Notes under the pieces: model-generated
Told to the model about the DNA's origin: nothing
The model's input: the letters and a program-made list of their open reading frames with translations, nothing else
Database searches by the model: none
Shown here: one piece after another, positions 1-13,034 of the stretch
Numbering within the stretch: position 1 is the stretch's first letter
How the letters are laid out: each line of letters opens with the position of its first letter
Made by a program: the position numbers and the translations under genes
Origin: Xiphydria camelus
Lineage: Eukaryota > Arthropoda > Insecta > Hymenoptera > Xiphydriidae
Assembly: GCA_963678675.1 (NCBI GenBank)
Contig: OY783201.1
Span: 630,001 to 694,000, forward strand
Direction of reading: 5' to 3'
Length of the DNA: 64,000 nucleotides

Positions 1-3000
1 TATCGTTACCGTCGAAATTAGATACGAGTGGCCGACGAATCGATGTCATCCGAGCGGCACCCCGCGTTTGTTCTCGTTCGGTGCGGACCTCCCGTCGTCG
101 TCGCGTCACTCGAGGTGATCGAGGCGCGCGTGGACCTAGGTCGGCTCCGGCGACCCGGGAAGCTATCGTTGCGCGGTGTCCAGTTATCGAGTCTGACACG
201 CGCGCGCGCGCGGATGAGTCTTCTCTTGCGGCTCCGAGATGTCGAGAGAGGGCTCCTCTGGAAGCACCGTTGGAGCGGAGGATGCGTAGCCGCGAGCGGG
301 GCGCGACGCGTGAGAAGAGGAAGAGAGACGTGCGAAAATGACGAGTCTCTCGCCGGTGTCAATGGTCCGAGACTCCGACGATACGACGGCGCGATGCGAA
401 TGTTGCGAGCGCTCCTTTATCGGTCCGCTCGCGGGCCACACGGTATACCGCCTCCGGTTGCACGACGGGGTGTCGTACCGAGAACCGTCTCACCTCGACT
501 CTGCGTTCTCGACACCCTGAGTGGGTGCCGGGACTCGAGAACGCGAGCCGTTGTGTGCGAAGCCATCGAAGACGTCGCGTACGTGGTACGCGTACGTTCG
601 TTGCATAAGTTATCGGAACGGTGTAAAGCGTTTACGGGGGAGTGAGCCATTTCGAGTCGAACGAAATCGAATATTTTGGTCATGCGCGTATTTTTAGTTC
701 ACCGATCATTTCCACTCGAACGATATCCATTTTTCGAGAATTACCTCTGCATCGGTTACTTTTTTTTATTAACGATAGGCATATCGAAAAATAATCACGT
801 TTCTCGAAATTTAATGGCGTGGTTCGTATACGGCTGTAGGTGTGATTACCGCGGTACACGTGGTTCACCGGCGCGCTTGTAGATTCGTGTTAAGGCGAGA
901 GGGCCAACGCCGCGATGCACCGCGGGATATATTCCACGGATCCGACTGGATCCTTTATGGCTTTATTGACTATTGCTTTGGGAACGGCCGAAGCACGAAC
1001 GAGGCGAGAGTACCCCTTATACACATACCGCGTCGGGAGTCGCACGCGACTCCGGCTCCCTCCCGCGTCTCTCCGCGAGCGCCGGCAACGGACGAATCTC
1101 ATGGGAACGCAATGCGGAAATTTCGGGTGAGACGATTCGCGGCGTTTCGGCGCGCCGCCGCGTATGCGTCGGAATAACGGAAACTCGGGTTCTCTCTTTT
1201 TCTCTTCTCCCGCGCCTCTCTCGACTTCTCCACGGACACGCGTGTCTCGCCGCTGTCATTCGTGGACGGAGCAGAGGGAGAGAGAGAGACGAGCATAAAA
1301 GAGATTCTTCTCTTTTTCTTTCTCCCCAAAGTCGCATCAAATTTTCTTACGGTCCTTAGCCGCGCCGAGATGCTGGAAGACTCGCGTGCCCACGTCGTCA
1401 TGGTCAATAACGCAACGACGATAAGGCCGATCTACGCGCGAAGCGCGTCTATCTCCGTATACGACACGCGTACAGCGAGAGACGAGCGGGCCGGCGGGAA
1501 GCGCGCGACGACTATAGGAAAGGCGAAATGTGATGACGCCGGGCGATTCCTGGAAAGATCCACCGAGCGACAGCTTCTCCAGAGATTTCTCAAGAGTCGG
1601 ATCGCGTGGGAGGAGGAGGTGCGGAGGAACGATAAAAGATTATCTCGCCCGCGCTCTCACAGTCTCTCTCTCCCTCTCTCTCCATCGGATACCATCTCGC
1701 GTTCTGCTCTCTAGCGCGGCGAAGCGAGCGAGGCTCGAGGAGAATTCCGAGCGGAGGACGCGCGAGGGAGTGGAAGGAGGAGTAATAAAAAAAAGGGACG
1801 CGAAGGAAAGTCGACGCGCTTTTATCGCTCTTCGCGAACGGGTCCGCGCATTCGTGACTTCTCATCTCCGCCTTTCCACGTAGCGTCGCTCGTCATTCTC
1901 GGCGGAACTCGGAAGAGTTGAAAGAAGGGAATCGCGGGATATACGTTCGATTTCTCCGAGTTTCGTGAGAGAGGCCGTTCGTATCGAGAGCCCGATTAGT
2001 TCGTCGCCTGTACGACGACGTCGGCGACGATGCGAACGGGTTTCCTCTCGCGTGCAGCGGAACGACGTCCCACGAGGTGGATAGCGACCCCGAGAGTCGA
2101 CCTTTCAGATTGGTCCGGCCCTTTAACGAGTTAACGAACGAAACGGAAGGACGTTTCGGGCGAGCTCGTTCGCTCGCTCGCTCGCTCGTGATTACAACGA
2201 GGTCGACGGTAAATTCACCTGCCCGATCTCGTGGAAGTTCCAGCGATCAATCTTCCGGGCGGCTGGCAATCATTGGCATTTCATTAAAGGAACACAATGT
2301 AGGTATCCACGCGGCGATCCGCCTTGGCGCGTTTCGTCATGTCGTTTATGTACGTGTATTACTCCGTGCGCGCGGAGCGTCGATCGAGGTGCGCGCGCGC
2401 GCGCGTACGCCAGTGGCGTAACTACGATTTTCGAGTTGTACCCCTCTCCGCCCCCGCGTGGGTGAGGGCAGAAATGACTCGGGGGTGGCTGTGCGAGGGG
2501 AAAGCGATTCTCCTTAAAAGTGTCGTCAATAGAAGTCATCATGTTTCGAGCGCTATCGGTGCAGGGGAGATCCCTCCGCGTACGCACGAGTATACGTGCA
2601 CGTATACGTGCGTAAGGACAAATAGAGCCTCGCAGCCACGGGTTAACACCCGCCCACATGTTGCTCCTTCGCTTCGGGGAACTTTCCCCGCTCGCGTATC
2701 CCCGCGTTTCTCGCCCATCCGTTATCGGGGAAACCCTCCGCCGGGGAACCGCCCCGGCCCGGGAACGGAAGGCGTTCGTATCGTGCGAGGTAAACGCGCG
2801 CCACCCCCGTAGGGCTCTGCTCACCCGGCGTGCCTCTTCGCTTACTTAACGGCGGTAATAGCTGGTAGTTACGCCGCTGTTTCCTCGCGGCTGAGGTACA
2901 CGCGGTGCGAGGGAGTGAAGCGCGAAAGGACCGCGTGTACGTTATACGGGAACGTGTGCCCGTTGCGTGTACCGCGCGGGGAAGGCGGATAAGTGGTGTG

Positions 3001-4740
3001 TGATTTGGCGATGATCGATGGGGTCGCGGGTCAGAATGATCAGCGGCGCCCCGGGCAGTACACCTCGCCCGGCCGAAGCGTCCGTCGAGAGAGGAAGGCG
3101 CGTCGTATACCTACCAGGTACACGAGACTGTAGGTCGAGTCGTCGCTATCGCCGCGTTTGTAAGCACGCGAGTGCCGCGGCGCGCACACACGATCCCGCG
3201 GGGGAGAGAGAGACAGAGAGTGTTCTCCCTCCGCGCGCGCGCGCGCGCGCGAGGTCTTCCAAGAACTACCGAGAGCCTACCGGCGACAAATCGACCCTCC
3301 CTTGGTACGCGGTGCGCGCAAGCCGCGCCATTAGTCAGGCTTCTGACTAATTCGCGCGATTAAGAGTTTGCCGCGGTATCCTGGCCGAGTATCGCGAGTA
3401 GTCGGGAGTCGTCACGTCGCGCGAATAGAGTAGGGAAGGGAGTATGCAGCGCGCGCGGCGTCTGCCCCGTTACGTCGCGTTACTCCTTCGCCGTTCGAGT
3501 CCGCGTAGACGCAAAGTTGAGCGGTCCGATCACGCGGATTACCTTCGCCCGAATCGACGGAGCGTCCCTCGCGCGATCCGGTCCGGCACGGTGAATCGAA
3601 CCGTGAACGTTAATCGCGGATATCGATATCCTCGCCATTCTCCGTTTTCACTTCGTGGGTGATCCCGCGCGCGCGCGCGCCCCTCTATCGTCGAACGATA
3701 CCCCCGTCGCGTCGGTTTCACAGTCAAGGCGCGCGCGCGCGCTCGGCCCTGACTAATAAAGGAGTCCTTGCGCAAGAAACCGCGCTCCGTGCACCTCTAC
3801 CGTATACGCGACGACGTAATCCTCGACGTCGAAATCGCTCCGCGCTTGAAAAGGCGAACGCTAATCTAAATCCCATATTGCCGGGCTATCCGAGAGCCAA
3901 AGTAAAGGCACCACACGACCGTTTGCGCGCGCGTGCGGATATATCCATCGTCCGCATTTGTTCGGTATCGGTGCACACGCGTATCGCTCGTACGTTCACC
4001 GACTTTGAACGAATTGGTGTTTGGTAGCCGTACGCGCACCACCGTACAGCATACCCGTAACGCGGGGTACCGACGCACCGCATTAATCCGAGCTAATCAA
4101 TTTGGGCCTAATTGGAGATTACGGCGAACTCCGCAGGACCGGGCACCGTATACATAACTGTGGCGGATACAAGCAGCCGACGCTAATAGATTAATTTATT
4201 ACGTGAAAGAGCTCAAAGATACCGCCGGACCCCGCGGTCCACCGACATATTAGTACCGTGTCACCGCAATCATTATCTCTCTCCCCCGACAAAGTGCCAA
4301 CCTCTTCGCGGGAATGTTAATTCCCCGGTATATTATGCGCGTAGGCGACGGTCGTACCCGCAGCCGGGATTCCAGTCCTCTGCGGTTCGGAAAGGGGTCG
4401 GGGTAGGGCTGGCAGGGGGAGGGGAAAAAAGAGAGAAAACTCGCCTCCTCGTGGCGTTCCTGTTCGTCGACATTCGCGAGTGCCTTCCGCGATGAAAAAT
4501 TGAGTCGAGTGGTCGTCCGGTCGACGCGACGCCGCGTCGAGGATTACCGGCCGCGCGGAGACTTCGCGCCCGCGTTTCTTTCGCGGTCGATGCGAGCGGG
4601 ATCGTTTTCGTTTTGTGGACTCGAGGGAGGGGCGTCAAAAGTCCTTTTCTCAGTTTGCCACAGATTCTCGATTAACGATTCTCGGAAACGAATCGAGTGA
4701 CGCTTGTACGGGTAACCGTGTGCGGCATGTACAGCCACAC
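1..4740. other. CpG-rich noncoding DNA, no gene recognised
   Basis: Open frames here are short, arginine- and serine-rich and open on both strands, as expected of GC-rich noncoding DNA. I see no conserved domain and no convincing exon with splice sites. Short (CG)n tracts occur at about 199-212, 2391-2405, 3232-3251, 3667-3680 and 3729-3742. The stretch is probably intergenic or intronic. Confidence 0.6.
3232..3251. repeat. (CG)n microsatellite
   Basis: Ten CG units in a row. Several shorter CG runs are scattered across the first 8 kb. Long CG tracts are rare in heavily methylated genomes because methylated CpG decays. Confidence 0.9.
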
Positions 4741-4837
4741 GTGCAGAAAAATCTGCAAGCCTTGCCGTTAGAATTGCAGTACCTAACTACGTCTCCTGTT
4801 GCTGACTGTTTTCAGCAAAGTGTGCAAAATTCGTGTC

Positions 4838-4860
4838 CGCGCGCGCGCGCGCGCGCGCGC
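4838..4860. repeat. (CG)n microsatellite
   Basis: About eleven CG units inside the loop of the fold-back at 4741-5149. Confidence 0.9.
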
Positions 4861-4898
4861 ATACAGCAGGTAGCACTGTAGCGTGCAGGCAGAGTAAT

Positions 4899-4943
4899 GG
4901 GCGGGGCGAAGTTCGAGGTGGGGGCCTTCTCCGGGTATATAAG
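4899..4943 (+). promoter_or_regulatory. Putative core promoter: GC box plus TATA box
   Basis: GGGCGGGGC lies at 4899-4907 and TATATAAG at 4936-4943. About 27 bases further on is GTCACTT, close to but not matching the arthropod initiator TCAKTY. If functional it would fire rightward from about 4967. No convincing coding region follows: the first ATG (5057) opens only a 38-codon frame. The motif may be fortuitous. Confidence 0.35.
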
Positions 4944-5149
4944 TAGCTCGACCGGCAGCGACAGCGTCACTTATCAAACACTATTCATCTAGGATCTTCT
5001 GGGTTTCAGAGAGTTTACGCAGCCGCTGCTCTAAATGTAGCGTTATCGCAGTCTGCATGAAAATGCACGCTCTCTCTTGCTGCAAACAGTCAGCAACAGG
5101 GGACATCATTGCTACAATTCTAACGGCAAGGCGTGCAAAAAAACTGCAC

Positions 5150-8100
5150 GGCGTGCCAACAATGTGCCGTTAGGATCAACGCTGAAATTTTGTTTTCAGG
5201 GGAGGTGGGTTCGAACGGATGAACGATGGATACATTTTTAACTATGTTTTTCGATTTCGCGTTACTTCCAACGAAGTGACTTAAATATTTCTCGAATTCG
5301 TTTCTTTTTTTGGTGGGAATTTTTACAGATTTTTCAGTATTTTCTCCCTATATCGGCGTTTTTTAAAAATTCACACATTCCCGCCAAATTAGTAATTTCT
5401 ACGTCGGTTCGAGTCCGCCGCTAATCTCTCCAACAGTAGCCTAGCTTGAAAACGGTATCTTCTTTCCTCTCCCGGTAGCAGTGGCACATCGGAGCAGTTC
5501 GCATCCGAAACGGACCGCAAAGAATCGAACGGCTCCGAGTCGCTCGGCTCATCCTGTACCCCTATTCTCTTATGTATATTCAAGGAATCGATCATCTCTG
5601 TCGTGCGATCGCGAGGCCCCATTAATTACAAAGTCGTAGGCGTGGTCATACGCGAGCGTTAAATTTTACGTCACTTCCTGCCACATCCGCTCCGAGAACT
5701 TTCTCCGACTTCTCGTCTTCCTTTCATCGGTCGATGTCCTCGTGGACAGTCACCGCGTAAGCGACGTCCACGCGGACGTCCGAGCACGATTGCAAAGCCC
5801 ACCATGCAGTTACAGTTCCCGCAAAGATAAGAGCGGACGTTTACAACGAGAAACAGGAATGCCTACGAGACGCACACGGGGCTCGTTGATATCCAAGATT
5901 AATCTACCGGCGTATGGTTCCCTCGCACACTGTACCCCGTTAACTGTGCAGGATCAACAGGAGAACACGACAGCGTAACGGTTGCGTCCGCGCGCAGGTG
6001 CGGCTGTATAGCAGTGAGTTGCCGATAATTCATTATTTTTAATTAACTTCTTCGCGTGTTTCTATATCGAAAGAGCGTTACTCAAATCCGGAACAGTGTT
6101 GCTTATTTTTATTGATTTTTCGAGGAAGTCGTTCGCTTGCGATGTCGATGTCGATTCTCCTCTTTACGCGGAACTCTGTGAAGTACGTGTACGATATGTC
6201 GCTTTTCTACGAAAGCTCGTTTCCTCCCTCGTTGAGATGTCGAGGGGTGCGCTTTGCCCTTAAAAAAAATTGCGCGTATAACGAGAGCGACAATTTGTTT
6301 AGGCAGCTCCGAGCGAAACGACGTCAAAATAACGGCACCCCGCCTCGACACTGGCGCGGATCTCGCGGGGTGCGTCAAATTCTCGGAGATCCCAAAATAC
6401 GGCACGTCGAGCCCTCTCTTCGAGGCACGCGCGGGGAGTTCGTCCGACTCGGGGTTCCATCGTGCTTGCGCGATCTACCAGGATGTTTGGTTTCCGATGC
6501 ACTCGCGGTGCGTATATTCACCGATGCCACCTATATACCCATGGTTTATGATTAAGCGTAAGGCCGGCGATGAATCCATCGAGGCTCACGTGCGCGAATA
6601 ACACCCCGTGGGAATTTATTAACGACGCCGTGACTGAAGCATAACAGCGAGAGTGAGGCTGATCGAGCGAACCCAGAAGAGATACGCGAGGATGAAAACC
6701 GAGGCTCACTTTCGCCGCGCGCAAATTCGTCGGATGAGATTATCGAAGCGGAAGGCGAACCTCGGACGCCTTCCTCGAGTCGGATTGTATAACAGATTTC
6801 ATTGGACGATAAAATGAGTTTGTCCCACGGATCGAGGTGAAATTCGAATTTGATTGAAATACATTTTTTGCCGCGACTGTTTCCGTCTCGCGCGCGGCTC
6901 GTATCCACTCGTTGCCCCGCGTTTGCGCAACGCACCACGACCTGGGGTGCGCTTGCCGCGGGAGAGAGAAGGTAATTTAATAACAGAATCGAATCTGCCA
7001 AACTGAAAGATGACGACGCCCGGGTAACGAAGACCGCGGCGCGTTGAATTCTCGCGCCGTTACCGCGTGCGTAGCGCGATAGACGAGCATCAGAGACTCC
7101 TTTCGTTATCCTGAGATAATGGTGAAAGAGTTCTATAAAATCTATACGTATTCGCGAAGTTGATAGGATCGTTGAAATGACGGAAAGTCAACGTATTCGC
7201 GGGACTCGTCACTTTTGCGCCAACCTCAGGAAGTAGGCGTAACGCGCGCGCACACATTCGCCTACACCTCGCGGTTAGGTGCAACGAACGTCCCGGCAAA
7301 TTCTCGCCGAGGCGCCTAGGCCGCAATCACGGAGTCGTTCGCATCGTCGCAAGTATTTGCACGGCGAACTCACGCGGCGCAACACACGCGATAAACAAAC
7401 CCCTCGTACGTGCACGCCGGTCCAAATCATCGGGCAATTACCCGCTCATAAACGAACGACACTAAAAGAAGTATGCGCGCCAATAAAACCCGCGAGCAAT
7501 GACACACGATGCCGGCAAAAAGCTCGACTTCGCCGCTGCGCCGGCCCGTTCACAATGTTGCCTCCCGTTGAGTGCCCATAAACCGGTGCACGCACAATTT
7601 GGATATGCATTAATAATTTATAATGTGGCCGTTAACAGTTCTTCTGCCAACGCGCTCGCGCGCGCGCGCCCGGGTAGAGGGGGGGACCGAATCCGGCTCA
7701 CCGCACGGTCGGTCCGCCACGAGATGGTACACCGCGCGCTCCATCGTGACTGTCGACGGGTTAAAGAGAGCAAAAATGATAGTCACTGCAATTGCGGGCG
7801 ATTGATCTCGCGCGGATGTCGGTAGCATACAATATATCTATATAGTTTCATCCGCTTTACGACGCATCATTTTGGAATACGAGAGGGATTTCCCGTTGAC
7901 TCTCGGCGAAAAAAAAAGACGAAAGAAGACAGCGCCGGGCAGTTTTACGATCGCGCGGATACCGCGAAGCCGGAAGCGCCCGGTGCAGCGCGTCGGCCTT
8001 CTCTCGTCGGGGCTTCAATCGCGAAGTTCATTGCGGCGAGCCGCTCGGCGAGAGAGGACCGCTGCAGGGCCGAAGAACATGCCCGTGCCCTCCTTCCTTC

Positions 8101-10937
8101 CACCCTCGAATCACGAGATTTTATTGCGCTGAGTACCGGCAATATTATCTGCCACGACACTAAATGTTATTGCTGCCTTAAAATTGCCACCATAACGCTC
8201 CTCCCTTCGAGACCTTAAACTCGAGTGTGTTTTGATGTTCGCGATTACTTCGGCACGTGTGAAATGACTACTCGAGGGTAGCTGAGGTCGCGGCATCCTC
8301 GACCGAACGGATACTCCGTATATGTATAGGTATCCGTGGTATCGCATCCAGGCGTGCGTTACGTGCGCAATCTTCTTTCGCTCCACGCTGCAATCACATC
8401 CGGCGCAGGTACCTTAATATACCGCGCGGACATTCGCGCGCGCAACGATCTCGGAGGATCGCGAGGAGAGGGCGAGCCGCAGCAGGTCGCGACACTCGAC
8501 AAAGGCATATTTCGCATTCGCCGTGCGTAAGGACTATTAAATCCAGGAATAGTCCGCGTGGGCAGCTCTCCCACGCGAGCGGTTACGTGGTTCACCGCGC
8601 CGCGCGTCTTCGCGGATCTCGTCGGACGGTCGTTACCGCGGCGGACGGTACGGGCGAGACGTCGCGACGCGGAAGACGACGCGGTGGAAGGTGAACCGAG
8701 CTAGCTACGACGAATCTCGAATCAACCGCGCTAAATGCGGTACCACGGCTGTTCGCGTCGAGCACGCTCGGCCGTTGACGATAAATTCAGCGGAGTGTGG
8801 GAGCGACGGGCCGGGGTCCTCGCGGCCAATTGACCCCACTTGGCGAGAGCCGTGGCGACCGTACGCGGGCAGATTTTCAGCGCCATGACGAGATTTTAGA
8901 GATTACGCCTCGCGCGTACCGGCGAATCGTCACGAGAGTACACCGAGAGCCGCGCGAGCACTCGCGCGGTGGCCGACGAGCGTGGGCAGGGTGCGGCTCT
9001 CTCGCGGCGCGGCGACACTGACGTCGGGCGTTGTGGGTGGATAGAAGCGCGGTTCGCCGCCCTTTGGCGTTAATTGACTCGGGTGCCGAGCGCCTCGGTG
9101 GTCCACATTCTTTGCCGTTCTTGGAAGGCTATCTTTGGAAATCTCCGACAATTTCCGACGATTAAGGAAAACGGGGAGGGAGCGGGAGGCGAGCTCGATT
9201 ACGTCTAGATGGAGAAGAGAGGGAGATGTCGAGTTCGCCGAGAGATGATGATAGTCCACCGCCTGAGTGTCGACCAACTGCCATACTCGATCAATCGGGG
9301 TATAAATTGCGGTCGCGGCGTTGCCCTTGAATAACGCGCAATCGAAGGGTGACCGAAGCGAGTGAGATCCTCCGATATTACACGCACTCGTGTCGGCTCA
9401 GCCGCGGAGATCGCCGCGTCGTTTGCGCGGGACCACCTGTGTCGCGCGACTGCATTTACCTATTGCCGAGACGATCCTGTTCGCCGCCGCTACCACGTGT
9501 TCGGCTTAACGGGTCGAATCGATACAAACGACGCGTCGCTCCGGCTCGAGTCCTTCGCGATTAAAAAGTGCCCCTCGCCCGTCGTTCCCCTAGACGTCTT
9601 CGCGGTCGTAGATCGTCGATCGAGATCGAGAGGCGCGAAAATTCCTTCCTCATTCTCGTATTTCCCGTTCTATCTTGTAATCGCGACGAGTATCGCCGAC
9701 ACCTCGAAGAGTCTCGGGACATGGAAACCGTCCTCCCCCACCATAGCCGAAAACGCGATCGGCGATGCGACGCGATCGTCCAGACAGTCGACGCCCACGC
9801 GCGTGCCGTACCTACACCGTTGTTCGAGCGGTTTCAACGTCGGGGAACGCGGTTGGGCGTAGCTTGGACCACTGTTGCGTTATAATTACTACAAATTGAA
9901 TCGTTTAGCCGCTTTGAGGTCGTGAGATAGTGCGGTCGAGAATGCGAGCGCGCGAGGCAGCGGCGGCCCTACTGCAGCGTATATCGATCCGCTCAGTTGA
10001 ACTCGGTTACGAATTTACACGCGCATGATTTGTCAGGGAAGATTTGTGGAGCTCGTTTTCTCGAGCTCGAAACTCGACAGTGATCAGCGGTGGCGGCGGC
10101 GGCGGCAATGACGACTCGTCGAAACGAACCGGTCGACGAGGAGAACACGGGCTCGATCGATCGCTCGTTTCCGTTTCCTCGGGGCGAACGAGCGCGAGTC
10201 ATGGCTGCTGCGTTTCTGTCGAACGCTCGCGGCAAAATCGCTCGGAAAGGAAGGCGGTAGGTAGGTGCTACCCACAGAGCTGTACGCGCGATCCAGGAGG
10301 AATCGGACGATGCGCGAGGAAGGGAAATCGAATACTTGGAGCGTCGCGCGTTGCACTTTCGTCGGGAGGACGCGCTGCTCGCCCGTCCTGACTGGCTCGC
10401 GTGCCGCTCTCGCTCGGAACGCCTGACAGGTGTATAGCGGTAGGGTAGGGCTTTCGCGCGCGGCACCCGGACCCTCGTAAAGTCGGTTTATCGTTATTAC
10501 TGTCGTCGTTACCGTTGTCACCGTCGCAGCCTATTGTGTACGGCGACGTCGTCGTTATCGCATAACCCGCGGCGATCGACAGCCGTCGCTATCCGTTGCG
10601 ATTTATCGGCGGCACTCGATAAACCAGATTTACGTTCGATCGATTCTGTCTCCGATAGCGCTCGGGCGGGTATTGGGCCACACGGGGTGACCCGAAGAAA
10701 GACGCGGTGTGCGTAAGGGTACGTTTTACGCTTCTACATACTCCAAATGCCGGCCGTAAATTGTCCCCGCGTCGTTTCTCCGAATCGACTCACCTTCCGT
10801 CCGGCCGCATACCCGTTTTAAATCGGGAATGAGAATGCGTGGAGACAAATCGATGCGTGAGAAAAAAAATCGTTGATCGATCAATAATGATACGCCGATT
10901 ATCTCAATCCTTAACGCCTACATTTTGAAGTGAATTG
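5150..10937. other. No gene recognised
   Basis: GC-rich DNA with a short AT-rich stretch near 5200-5400. The only frame that reads somewhat like protein is a 77-codon minus-strand ORF at 5389-5622, listed separately. No domain, RNA gene or mobile element was recognised elsewhere. Confidence 0.55.
5389..5622 (-). CDS. Candidate small ORF, function unknown
   Basis: A 77-codon ATG-initiated frame ending in a stop. Its composition is balanced (SDSEPFDSLRSVSD, then VPLLPGEERRYRFQARLLLERL), less arginine-skewed than the surrounding spurious frames. I recognise no family, signal peptide or membrane segment. It could be a last exon whose upstream exons lie further right on the minus strand, or simply chance. 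Confidence 0.15.
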   Translation of the reverse strand: MGPRDRTTEMIDSLNIHKRIGVQDEPSDSEPFDSLRSVSDANCSDVPLLPGEERRYRFQARLLLERLAADSNRRRNY

Positions 10938-11138
10938 CGCAGAGAAAAACAAATTAGTCCGATCGAGTGAAAATTACTCGCTTGGATATCTCTTCGTTGC
11001 AATCATGTGAAACAGTATGTGATTGCGGGGAAGAAATATCAATTCAATATGAAAAAAATGTAATTGATCTAAATAAATAATTACTTGCGACCCCGCAAGA
11101 ATTATCAGTAGATCTGAGATTGATTCTTTTTCTCTGTC
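10938..11138 (-). mobile_element. Degraded TA-target MITE, copy 1
   Basis: AT-rich element whose right end reads, on the minus strand, GACAGAGAAAAAGAAT followed by AGATCTACTGATAATTCTTGC. It aligns in reverse complement with the element at 52424-52679, including GTCGCAAGTAATTATTTATTT and the central TTTTTTTCATAT segment. A TA flanks the right end (11139-11140); the left TA is lost. One subterminal block appears shortened. It has no coding capacity. TA target and CACAGAGAAAAA ends suggest a Tc1/mariner-type non-autonomous element (inference). Confidence 0.75.
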
Positions 11139-12875
11139 TAGGATGGCGTCGAATGGATTACTTTCATTCACGTTCTTATTTGTGAAAATAAGCGCCACAC
11201 TTGGACGCAAATGAACAATTCCACGCGTCCAATGTAAATATTATCCCCGAGTGTCTCTTGCGCCTCGCGCGTCGTATACATACATATTCATGACGGTAAT
11301 GACTCGGGTAATTGCGGCCGAGCGCGCTCCAAGGGCCTACGCCCGTGCGGCACACCTCCCCTGCGTTGCACGGTGGTACAACGCGTCGAAACGATAGGAA
11401 ATGCGAGAATGCGTTGCGCAACACTGACTCGCAATGCCGAAGAGAAAACTCGCGTCGTATGGTCTCGCGCGAGACTGTCGCGGGGTATGAGGAAGGAGCA
11501 GAGCGGTATGCACCTACTCGCGCGCCGGCATCCTCGTTCGGTCCTGGGTCCGGTCCGGGAGATCTTGTTTTCCCGACTGTGCGGAGCCAGTGGCACAAAA
11601 GAAACGCTATAGAAATCCGTGGAGAGATAACGCGAGAGCAGAGAACGTATAAAAATATAAAAAGAATTACGCCTACTGTGCGGTAAGAGAGGACGGCCGA
11701 ACGCGCGTGACTAGCGCCTGTACGGAAGCTCTGGACTTCCTGGAGACGGAGGGTGGCGACGAAGGAGAGGTGGGAGGAGGTGGAACGGAGAGACGACCGC
11801 GGAGTGAAACGTCGGAGGCACCCACGCGTCAGCCGCCTAGACGAACCGTTTGTTCTGCGTTTGTAGTGAGTTATGGACAGGTCGCTGCCCCGTACTACGA
11901 AACCGTCGTATATTAACGGCTGAAAGCCGGCAAATGAGATCCAGGAAACGTTACAATTACCGGCGTGTACAGCGCGAGCCGGTCGATGCCGTCGTTTCCA
12001 CGCGGAGCTTGTACGGGAGAAGGTTTAACCTATCGAAGCTCGGCATTTATGTTAAAAAAATGAATTCTTTTTATAAAGACGTTTTTTTTTCCAAATTCAA
12101 GGATGAGAATCATATATCCTTATGATTTTAACATAATTATGCCGTCATGGACGATCTGGTATAGATACATAAATAGTGTGCGCGCACAGGGGCTGGAATC
12201 GACTTTCCTACGCGACCTCGGTATCGCGATAAGCAGTAAACAAAACTGTGAACGCCGTCCCGTTTGGAGAACGCGCGATCCACGACGAGGGCCGGTGCGT
12301 CTTTAAGCGTGGTACCTATCTATAGATCGACCGATTGTCCACGGCGATGTATCATACTTAGCGGTTGGACTGACAAAAATTACCGAGGCAGAATGGCCGT
12401 GATTACACGCGCACCGGCTTATCTTCGATAAAATCTTAATCCTCGATTCAACGGGGGGAGACCCCTCGCCTTGGTCTCTCGCGCGGTACGAATCGGTGCA
12501 ACGGTCGTCCGTGTTCGGGTCTATTTGTTTATCTCGCGACGAGAGAAGCGCGCTGGAGCGCGAGTTCGCGATTCAAACACCCGATCGGACACGCGTCGCA
12601 GTACCACAAGCGCGATAAACGCGCGAAAGGAGAAAGCGACGTTTCCTCGTCCACCGACATCGAGAGGAGTTACGCCCCTTTGTCGACTCCATCGCCGTGA
12701 CTCCGCCGACTAATCCTCTATTTACGACCGAAATTAGTCGGCCGAAATCCGGGACTTACACCTTCGCACAAAGCGGAAAACAGCGTGTAAGGATTAAATC
12801 GTAGCTCGCCGCTCGATTTATCGTCGGATTAATTTACAAAATATATTTATCGCGTAGGCCAGGTCGAGGAGAGCG

Positions 12876-12907
12876 GAAGAAGAAGAAGAAGAAGCAGAAG
12901 AAGAAGA
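12876..12907. repeat. (GAA)n microsatellite, one interruption
   Basis: GAA units interrupted once by GCA. Minus-strand translation gives a serine run (SSSSASSSSSS), but nothing else supports coding. Confidence 0.85.
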
Positions 12908-12951
12908 GAGGTGACTACTTTTCTTCTCGACACCACCGGAGGCGAAAGACG

Positions 12952-12972
12952 CTGCTGCTGCTGCTGCTGCTG
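12952..12972. repeat. (CTG)7 microsatellite
   Basis: Seven CTG units, 45 bp after the GAA repeat and 28 bp before the perfect palindrome at 13001. Confidence 0.9.
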
Positions 12973-13000
12973 CTTCGGCCCCGGTGGTGCACCGCGCGTC

Positions 13001-13034
13001 CCCCGCGGCAAGAAGTCGACTTCTTGCCGCGGGG
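13001..13034. repeat. Perfect 34-bp palindrome, no loop
   Basis: The half-site CCCCGCGGCAAGAAGTC is followed at once by its exact reverse complement. There is no spacer. The centre is a SalI-like GTCGAC. The flanking bases (C at 13000, T at 13035) end the symmetry. Confidence 0.95.

Larger units (their letters stand above)
4741..5149. repeat. Fold-back (inverted repeat) with promoter-like loop
   Basis: Arms of about 89 bp at 4741-4829 and 5061-5149 are inverted, imperfect copies. Matching blocks include CCTTGCCGTTAGAATTG and CCTGTTGCTGACTGTTT on the left arm, with their reverse complements on the right. The loop of about 230 bp contains a (CG)n tract (4838-4860), a GC box and a TATA box. I could not define a target-site duplication. 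It may be an old fold-back transposon (MITE) or a locally duplicated regulatory region. Confidence 0.7.

Noticed and set aside
5057..5173. A 38-codon ORF downstream of the TATA box
   Set aside because: It overlaps the right arm of the fold-back, shows no signal peptide or family, and is too short to support.
9991..10000. TCAGTT initiator-like motif with following GC-rich leader
   Set aside because: No TATA or downstream element at the right spacing and no coding region after it.
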